Shown here: in pieces, positions 56,359-64,000 of the stretch
Position numbering within the stretch: the first letter of the stretch is position 1
How the letters are laid out: each line of letters opens with the position of its first letter
NCBI GenBank assembly: GCA_011503125.2
Contig: WWBZ02000062.1
Coordinates: 310,001 to 374,000, forward strand
Length of the DNA: 64,000 bases
Origin: Botryosphaeria dothidea
Taxonomy: Eukaryota; Ascomycota; Dothideomycetes; Botryosphaeriales; Botryosphaeriaceae
Direction of reading: 5' to 3'
Notes under the pieces: model-generated
Seen by the model: the letters and a program-made list of their open reading frames with translations, nothing else
Told to the model about the DNA's origin: nothing
Database searches by the model: none
Program-made: the position numbers and the translations under genes

Positions 56359-57708
56359 TAGCTTTCTCGGTGAGTACATCTCGACGTGTGTTCCGTGTCT
56401 TGTTCCTTCGGGTATTCATTCACCCGTGTCTCACCGTTGGGGTACAAACCTTCCTAGTCTTTGGTCGCGGTTGTCAGGTCCGTATTTCCCTTGAAAACTG
56501 ATAGAGCAAGGTCCAGCCGGGAACGGTATGGCACTTATAAAACCAGCAGGTTGAATTGGACTGATATTGATAGCATTCTCCTTTTGGATCTTGGAAATCA
56601 TAGAATCAAAGCGGATCATTACTGTATTTGATCCCATTCCGATCGAAACTGTCTTGCTACGATCGAAACATGGGGTGACCTGGCCTCATGCAACGATCAG
56701 TGACCAACAGGCATGATTCCGAAGGGCCCCACTTGCCCAACACGAGTCCATTAACGAAACAACGTCTATCAACAAATCCCCACAAGCTGGAGCTCCGTCC
56801 ACCACAGCGTCACTTGAACACCTCATCTTACAAAAGCCAAAAAAGTGGGCTCGACGAACACAAAAGATCGTGGTTAGACACGATTGGCCGAGAAGGGGGA
56901 TACATGTCCTCTTCGCCAGCTCCCTATCACAACCGGGCTTAGCATGAATGTGCTATACACCACCGGCATCCACCGTGTGAAGGTGGTCAGCTCGGCCCGC
57001 AGCTGCCGATAAGGCTGCAGCATGAAGGCCGCAAAACTCGTTGCCGTCCTTGGCCTGGGGCGCCCCTCCCCGCCTCCCAGGCAACGTCATCTTTCGCACA
57101 CCCGCCCACCATCAGACACCTCCCACAGCTCCCCCTTTTGCTTTTTGGAGGGGTGGCGCCGGGCAGGTGGAACACTAATATTAGCAGCCCTCCTACCGTC
57201 TCTGCGCTGGCCAAAGACCCTGATTATTGTCCCGCAAGCCACAGCGGCGGTGCGAGCGTGCCTGGCTCCCAGCCAATATGGGGCCGGCAGTGCCGCTGCC
57301 GTGTGACAGCGGCGAGAGGAAGAGGAGGGAGGTGGCCGCGCGCGCGCGCACCAGCGCAGCGAGGTCATCTGTCCCGGCGCCTGGCCACCGGACGCAACAC
57401 ATCTCGTGATTTATCCATCTGCGACCTTTCGTCAGGGGTGCATCCGTCAGAAAGCTTCTCTCGTTGATAAAATAGACGGTGGACACATCAGCGATCGCAC
57501 TCCCCCCGATCCCTTGCATTTTATTCTCTATATACCGTTTTCACCCCTCCTTCCCCTCCCGCCATCTCACGCTTTCCCCATATTTGACGTGTTTCCATGC
57601 TACTATTTAGCGCCGGAGCCCCCTAGCTTCCCCAGTCTCCCGCAAGTCTCCCCCGTCTCTTGCACAACGCGCCTTATCACCGCGCCGTTCTTTCTTTCCC
57701 GAAAGTCC
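56359..57708. other. Intergenic, 1.35 kb
   Basis: Region between two plus-strand genes with TCC-rich leader at about 57500-57660. A short CGCG run sits near 57337-57346. Overlapping small ORFs have no family features. No gene is seen. Confidence 0.45.
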
Positions 57709-57948
57709 ATGCCGTCCATCCACGTCATCAAGTCAGCCGCCGCCGCTAGCGCAATGCCCAAGGACAAGCTCAGCCAGCCCAAGGAAACCTTCTCCGTCTT
57801 CAACGACGGCGACTCGGACGACCTGCTCGAGGACCTGAAGAAGGAAAAGAAGAAGCAGGCCGACGCCACCAAGCGCGCCGACGAGGCCAAGCGCAATACC
57901 GGTGCGGATTCTGCCGACTGCTCGCTGCAGAAGCGTAGAGACAGGTGA
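57709..57948 (+). CDS. Small charged hypothetical protein
   Basis: A 79-residue frame from the ATG at 57709 (MPSIHVIKSAAAASAMPKDK); a second ATG at 57754 gives a shorter form. It is Asp/Lys-rich (DSDDLLEDLKKEKKKQADATKRADEAK) and probably disordered or a single helix. No homology was recognised and the last 20 codons could be an intron read-through, because GGTGCGG at about 57899 resembles a donor. Confidence 0.4.
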   Translation: MPSIHVIKSAAAASAMPKDKLSQPKETFSVFNDGDSDDLLEDLKKEKKKQADATKRADEAKRNTGADSADCSLQKRRDR

Positions 57949-58909
57949 TTGACACATGCCTGTTAGGGAGACCTTGAGACACCGCTGTTCTTCTCCGACT
58001 GTTGATGGAAGCTTCGTCCCGATTAGCGACATTTTGTTTTTTTTTTTTTTCTCGAAGGAGCAGGTCAAAGGAAATGGCGGGCCGTGATGCCAGATGTGGC
58101 TGCGGCGTTGTAGGATGCGGAATATTGGAATCCTTGCGGAATAGGATGCTTGCCATGGACTGATGCGAGGAGTATTTCTGTAAGTTGTGCAGGTTCCGAG
58201 TGCACGCTGAGTTCTTCTCTGTACTAATCAATAGAGAAGTTCATCCTCTATTTCGTATTCCCTTCTCTGCAGATGTTCTTTTCTTACATTAATACCTGTT
58301 GGATGGGGACACGGAGTACTATTGAATCTAGCGTCAATGATAACCAGCTACAGATTTGATTTCTATTCAGGCTACCTCAAGGCTTCATTCACTGTATGAT
58401 GAAACACCATTAAGATTTTAGACCAAGTCCACTGCGAGGTCCAACGCATCCTCAAGCTGACTGATGGAAGCCTGGCTTATTGAGTTTTGATGACCCCACG
58501 GCTGTAACAACCAGGAGTCTCCAATCTGAACAGACTCCAGTACTCCTTAGTAAATTTGCCAGCCTGATCAAATGCTTCATCTCATTAATCAAAAGATGCT
58601 CTATGAAGCTCCGCTATGCAAGGCTGAAAATCACAGAAATCACTGAGGAAGGTATTATCCTATCATTTCTAAGGGCTCCTGCGAGTTTACGTATTTGAAT
58701 ATCCCAGAACGGCTTAGTGAGTCAAGGTCTGATGTCGGTAGGTCTTCATTCGTTGACATTTCACAACCCATGTAATAGTTCTGTGTAACCTCGGCAAGAC
58801 CGTGATGGGCAAGAGGCGCAACAAATAAGATCTCTAACAGTTTCTTATCTTCCGTTTCCTCTCCTAAACCTCACCGGTATCTCTTGCGACCTCGGTTGGC
58901 TTTTCACCA
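57949..58909. other. Intergenic, about 1 kb, AT-rich
   Basis: AT-rich flank leading into the decayed membrane protein gene; it contains a T-run at about 58036-58050. No gene is seen. Confidence 0.45.
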
Positions 58910-60433
58910 TGTTCGTGGCCTGCGAGGTAGAGCTTGCAAGGCACAGCACCCTTGATATTCCCTGCAGCTACATCATTCATCACAGTAGCCTTATGTGTTT
59001 AGACGGCTGTCCATCTCAACATTCCAGATCGCAAAGACCGAAGCCATACCTTCTTGACAAGGCATCAGGTACAACGCAAGGTCGGATGGCTGACTTTAGG
59101 GTTGTTGGCTCCTGACATCGTGGCGTACACGGTAGGAAGCTGCGAGATCACACAGTATGTCCTGTCATGGCGTGTTCAAAATAGTACTTAACTGGACCAA
59201 AAACTGCTAGTTAAAGGCGTAAATCCACCACCGGGGGATGAGAAGAGAAAGTGGGCGATGGCGCTTGCGTTTTACGCTCTGATGAGAGGATTCGAGTTCG
59301 ATGTCGAAGATGCCGAAGCGTTTCTTCCAAAAGAGGAAAGCATTATCCCCCGTATTTCAAGTATCTTGCAAATGCGCTATGTCCGGAGGCCTTCTAGTAG
59401 GGAAAACGGTCGGATTGTTCTGACCGCAGATGGGTTCCGAATACTGACTTATATCCGCCCGAAATTTTTACCTCCTGTCCAAACGGCCGAAATTGAAGAC
59501 AAGAGCAAAGCCAACACATTCGTGAAATTAGTTCTCTGTTTCCAGGATTTTTGGTTTATTTTACAATGTATCAGTCGTGTGCGTACACCTTACCCATATC
59601 TTTGCTCAAGGTAAGTTTCTTTCTTCTCCAAACTCATTGGCCGGCGGTTGTACTGACGGAATTCAGATCAACACTCTCGCACACTGTGTGTGTGCTCTAG
59701 CCATGTATCTTTTCTGGTGGAGCAAACCGCTGGATATTGGACATCCGACAAGTATCCGTGGCGACAACCAAAATGAAATCTTGGCGTATCTCTGGATGAA
59801 GTCACCAAACGCCCCACACTTCTTTTCACGTACGGACATCTTGCGGCTCATAGACTACTACCGCTCCCCCGAAATACGTTATTTGAGCTGTATGATAGTG
59901 CTCATCCTAGCGACAGACGAAGCTCTGCTGCTACAATCGTGGAGACAGGTGCAGGTTTGCGGCAAACAGGGCTTTGTTTCAGTTCACGTGTCTCGAAGAG
60001 CCGCATACGGCATATTAAGAAGGCTTTCGCAAACAGCAACAACCCAGCTTTATCCCCAATACCACCTGAAGTCGAAGAGAGATGGCGTCTTGCAACAAAT
60101 TTGATTCCATCTGATCTGGTAGGACAGCATTTGGACCCGTCCCATCTCTCTAGCAATGACTGTGTGGTGGCTCGCGCCTGCAACAGGCCGTCCTTCGATA
60201 AAAGTAATAGAGTGAGTATCTTGACGAGTCTTTGGTTTGCAATCACGAACTGCATCTGCGGCGGTCTACACGTCCTAGCCTGGCACGCAGCTTTTGGATC
60301 GCCGAAACAGGGAAGCCTTTGGCGAACATCCGCAGTGTACGTATCTGTTTTCGGGCTCATACCATTTTGCCGCCTCCTTTACAGTTCATGGCTTTATTAT
60401 TTGGATCATAAAAGAGCCACAACCGACGAATAG
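58910..60433 (+). pseudogene. Decayed multi-pass fungal membrane protein gene
   Basis: Pieces of a fungal integral membrane family (function unknown, often near incompatibility-type genes) appear in order: TAVHLNIPDRKDR and VGWLTLGLLAPDIVAYT (about 59003-59130), then DEKRKWAMALAFYALMRGFEFDVEDAEAF (from 59240), FVKLVLCFQDFWFILQCISR, INTLAHCVCALAMYLFWWSKPLDI (from 59665), and ICGGLHVLAWHAAF with FGLIPFCRLLYSSW to the stop at 60433. Damage or odd features: an in-frame TAG just before TAVHL where relatives have Trp (TGG), a one-base shift around 58975, and a frame change near 59900. The TAG could be a splice acceptor, so a rescue by splicing is not excluded, but several disruptions favour decay. 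The upstream end is uncertain. Confidence 0.55.
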
Positions 60434-61272
60434 CCCCTCACCAAGGCACAAACGAAAGAAGAGATGACAATCACGGACTGAAATAAGAATTCAATAATTG
60501 CAAAGAAACCCATAAAGACCGTAAAAGAGTTCCAAAGCCAGGCCGGAGTCGGACGCGACCTGGTCACCGAAAGCTTCATTGCCTTATTCCATGCACCGGA
60601 GGGAGTTTTCCTAGTGCCTTAATGGTCTCTATATTTCCCGCATATTATATAGCCTGCAATCGGTGCAATTGAATATGGATTATTGCGTAGTTAGGTTGAA
60701 AGGTATTGCATTAAACATCGCCCTATGTCTACATTGCTCGTGGAAAGCTAAAGCTTTTGTTGCGACGTGAGTTCAACTTATATTAGCAAGCGTTCGTTCC
60801 TAAATGATTAGTTGAGCTTTACATACACACTTCACGCTTATCAAGGCAACGCCACAAGAATATTTGCTGCGATTTCGTATTGGGTTCTAGATTACTAGAT
60901 ATCAATACACGCGAATCAACCAAATAATCCCCTTTTTGTTGCACAAGCATCCCACGCGGAGCGCGAAAAAGAAAAAAAGCCAACGAAACTCCACCCACAG
61001 CTCACAACTCAACCACGGACGACCCCCACAAAAGCCAGATGTATATCTCTCAATCAACCATTTCACCTGCCTAGAATATAAAGTTTGTGGGAGATATCAA
61101 ATAGCAAAAAGAAGAGTTGAAATGCGCAATAAACACAACCATAAAAATAAAATCCATAGAGAAAAAAGGTGTACCCACTTCCTCCGGAAAACCCCCTTCC
61201 TTCTATCTCCGCAAACCCAATTGCACCCCTAACTTTTTCCAGCCCTCTCCCCTCCCATGCCCGTCGACTCAC
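60434..61272. other. Intergenic, 0.8 kb, AT-rich
   Basis: 3' flanks of two converging units, A-rich near 60960-61160. No gene is seen. Confidence 0.45.
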
Positions 61273-63711
61273 TTAGCCCGAATGCGCGTAAGCCTTGTCG
61301 ACCTCCTTCTTGTACTTGTCCAGAATACCCCTACGGTTCAGCTTCTGAGCAGCAGTAGTGAGGCCCTGCAGAGGAAGAAAACATGACGTCAGCATGATCG
61401 GTTCAACTACCCCACAAAAAAAAATAAAACAGGGATTTTGGTACTCACGTTTTGCGGGTTCCATTCCTCATCGGCGAGGACAACGCCATCGATGATCTCG
61501 AAGCTGGCGAGACCGCCCTTGCGGCCGGCGTCCTGGAGTTGCTTGAGGATGGTGCTGTTGATCTTGGGCTCGTGAATGAGCTCCTCGAGGTGCTCGCCCT
61601 GCAGGCCCAGGTCTGCGGCGATCTTCTTAAGCGCGGGCTCGGCGGGAACGATGATGGCGATGGGCTTGGTCTTGCTCTGGTCGGCGTAAACGCAGATGTT
61701 TGCGACGACCGTCACCGAGCGGTAGATGGACTCGAGCTGTGAAGAGTGTTAGTGGAACTGACGTTCAAATGTGCAATGATAAGAGCAAACGTACCTTCTC
61801 CAGGGCGATGTACTCGCCCGCCTGCGTCTTGACGAGGTTCTTCTTGCGGTCAATAATACGGAGTTGACCCTTCGAGTCAAATTCGCCGATATCACCGGTC
61901 TTGAACCAGCCGTCATCGGTGAACGCCTCCTTGGTCTCCTGCTCGAGGTCAAGGTAGCCTTCCGTAACGCCGCCACCGCGAATCCAAATTTCACCTTGTG
62001 GGGGATTGTTGTCGGCGAAGTAGCCAGCATCTTCAAAGTCGACCAGTTTGACCTCAATGCAGCCAGGGATCTCGCCAAGAGCCTGGTCCGTGTACGCCAA
62101 GGGATCCATCAGAGCTCCCATACTATTTATTGTCAGCGACGATCAGTTCGTGGCAATTTGGACGACTTACGCGGCAGTCTCGGTCAAACCGTATCCACTG
62201 ATCATAGGTGTGATGGCCATGGAAATGAAGTGCTGGGTGTCCCTTGCAACCGGGCCACCACCGTTCATGGTGATTCTTAGCCTGCCACCAGTGGCATCTC
62301 TGATCTTGTTGAATACGACCGCATCCAGGATGCCAGAGCCAGGAAGACCGCTGCTCATCAGGAAGTTCTTCGCAGCCATGGCGCCCCAGAACATATTCTT
62401 GACAAGGAAACCACTTGAGTTTACCTTGCCAATGATACCCTTCTTCACAGACTCCCACACTGCGGGCACACCAACGAGGATTGAAGGCTTGAACTCGCGA
62501 ATATCACCTTTGCAATTGCGCATCGACGCGTCTGAAAGAGTGCGGGGGTTGCCGTAACCCATGGTGCCACCCCAGTACAGGACGGCGTTCTCGAAGACGA
62601 ACTCGAGAATGTGTGCCAGAGGAAGGTAGGTAAGCAGACCGTCGCCGGGGCCAATGTAGGGTCCAACAATAACGTCAACACCAGTGACTAGATCCCGTTA
62701 GTATGACGCGCACCAAAATAGCAGGGAATGTTCCTTACTCGCAGCGACCACGTTCTTGTGCTTCAGCAGGACACCTTTGGGAGTACCAGTGGAGCCGGAG
62801 GTGTACATGATGCAGCACAGATCATCGGGCTGGGGCGGCGAAGGATTGATGGGGCTGTCCTCTCCCAACCTCCTGAGCTCGGTGAAGCTCCGAATCGTCA
62901 GGTGGGGGTGCTCGCCCTTCAACTTCTCAATGTCTGCCGTCTTGACCTCCTTGCCAATATCGTTGTAGATAACATGTTGGATGTCCTTTGCAGTCTTAAG
63001 CGGGTTGATGAGCTTGGTAAGGAGCGTGGGGTCGAGGAAGATGACTTTCGCGTTGGTTTGCAAGAGCGAGTGCTTGAGGCCCTCCTCACCAAGCGTGTCG
63101 TAAGCGGTCACGATGGGTAGCGATTGCGAGCCGGCACCTAGGTTATATAAGTATCTTCCTCACAATGATAGCAGTGTTCATGCGACTTACCGTGAGCTGT
63201 AGCGAGCCATTGAGGGCTGTTGCTGAGTTAGCGCCAGCCGGGCTGGGAAAGGAGATTAAACTCACCTGGTGGAGGCGAAAATATGAACGCGGTCAGGAGA
63301 CTTGAGGCCAATCGCACGGAAACCGGCACCAATCTGGAGGGCGGTCCTCTCGAACTCGACGAAGCTCATGTACTCGTAAGGGCCGTACTCGAAAAAGGTC
63401 CACTTCTTGTCGACCAACTCCTCCTTGCCGTCGACCAACTTCTTGATCTTCTTGGTGTCGGTATGCTCCTGGATGAGCTTGCGCGCACCCAGGGCCTTTG
63501 CATTTCCAAACTTGGCGGATGCATACTTTAGTATGTCGAAAACGGTAGCGACGTCGTCATGGGGGCGCATCTTGAGAGCATCCTTGGTGCGGTAGTTGCG
63601 ACGCGGAATGGTCTCGCCCTTGACCTTCTCGTAGCCGGGAGCCTCGACAGTGAAGGGACCCTTCTTGTAAGGCCGCGGCTGCGGCACCATCGTCTTGAAG
63701 TTTTCCGGCAT
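61273..63711 (-). CDS. Long-chain fatty acid-CoA ligase (ACSL/FAA1-type)
   Basis: Acyl-CoA synthetase activating long-chain fatty acids with ATP and CoA for lipid synthesis or beta-oxidation. Seven exons: 63711-63266, 63216-63191, 63137-62739, 62687-62171, 62122-61795, 61736-61449 and 61365-61273; 698 residues. The second exon is just 26 nt (SPQWLATAH). AMP-binding motifs appear in order: [12 protein letters not shown] (P-loop), [18 protein letters not shown] and the [19 protein letters not shown] signature containing the fatty-acyl-synthetase region. The C terminus [25 protein letters not shown] is normal. No obvious peroxisomal targeting signal 1 (it ends AHSG), so Faa1/Faa4-like cytosolic or ER/lipid-droplet placement is more likely than Faa2-like. 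Confidence 0.95.
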
Positions 63712-64000
63712 GGTGGGCAGGAGTGCTGAGCTCGTTTGCGCTCAGAGGGTGGTGACGTAGGCGCTGTGAGAAAGGGGGAGGCGAGTGTCTGTGGTGGGAG
63801 TGAGTGGTGGATGAGCGCGGACGCCGCGGTGTTGCGGGCGATGACTTTGGCTTTAAGGAGCTTGGGGAGGAAGCTCGCGGGCGAGGTTGTGGTGATGGTA
63901 GCGCGAGGGCCGGAGAGTGACGTTTAGCGGCAAGCCAGGGCGAGCCAGAGCTGCCAACTCGTTAGGAACCCTGCCCGCCCGCTCGAGCTCCAGAGTCAGC
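63712..64000. other. Upstream flank of the acyl-CoA synthetase gene
   Basis: Promoter and 5' leader of the gene to the left, running off the right edge. No second gene can be seen in it. Confidence 0.5.

Noticed and set aside
57337..57346. CGCG run as a Z-DNA or regulatory element
   Set aside because: Too short and in GC-rich context; nothing else supports it.

Overview
The window looks like nuclear DNA of a filamentous ascomycete (Pezizomycotina; a plant-associated Dothideomycete would fit, but I cannot prove the class). The reasons are many short GT-AG introns of about 45-70 nt, fungal-specific families (Zn2Cys6 regulator, fungal rhodopsin-fold protein, AA14-type monooxygenase, ERG28), head-to-head gene pairs, GC-rich genes separated by AT-richer islands, and decayed gene copies with C-to-T-type stop codons resembling repeat-induced point mutation. 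All intron positions are read by eye from splice signals and reading frame; where lengths are given, the joined exons are divisible by three.

Left third (1-16.3 kb), a sugar and pentitol island: an FAD-linked oxidoreductase cut by the left edge, a rhodopsin-fold membrane protein, an MFS sugar transporter (4683-6706), a Zn2Cys6 regulator (6975-9224, minus), an SDR ketose/polyol reductase (9467-10376), an L-arabinitol 4-dehydrogenase (11157-12342, minus), a xylitol dehydrogenase (13156-14399) and a secreted AA14-like LPMO (15117-16292, minus). Together they could import pentoses or pentitols and run L-arabinitol to L-xylulose to xylitol to D-xylulose under a local regulator. The promoter regions of the catabolic genes and transporter each carry two GCGGGG/CCCCGC motifs (CreA-like). 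This is the most interesting system in the window.

16.3-21 kb is an AT-richer decay zone: a frame-broken arrestin-like gene (17606-19188, minus), an LTR-like remnant and a small six-cysteine secreted protein (20887-21255). 

21-38.5 kb is mostly housekeeping: rhodanese/arsenate-reductase-like protein, two low-complexity hypotheticals, leukotriene-A4-hydrolase-type aminopeptidase, Yrb2-like RanBD protein, Yip4-like Golgi protein, GAL7, and a head-to-head pair of ERG28 and the very-long-chain 3-ketoacyl-CoA reductase.

38.8-56.4 kb is framed by two inverted paralogues of one uncharacterised fungal family; the left copy is wrecked and the right copy looks intact. Between them lie a Yap-type bZIP factor, an iron-type alcohol dehydrogenase/maleylacetate reductase, a TIM-like isomerase, methylenetetrahydrofolate reductase (MET13) and a secreted cysteine-containing protein.

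57.7-64 kb holds a small charged hypothetical, a decayed multi-pass membrane protein gene and an eight-segment-free, seven-exon long-chain acyl-CoA synthetase (61273-63711, minus). No rRNA, convincing tRNA or CRISPR array was seen.
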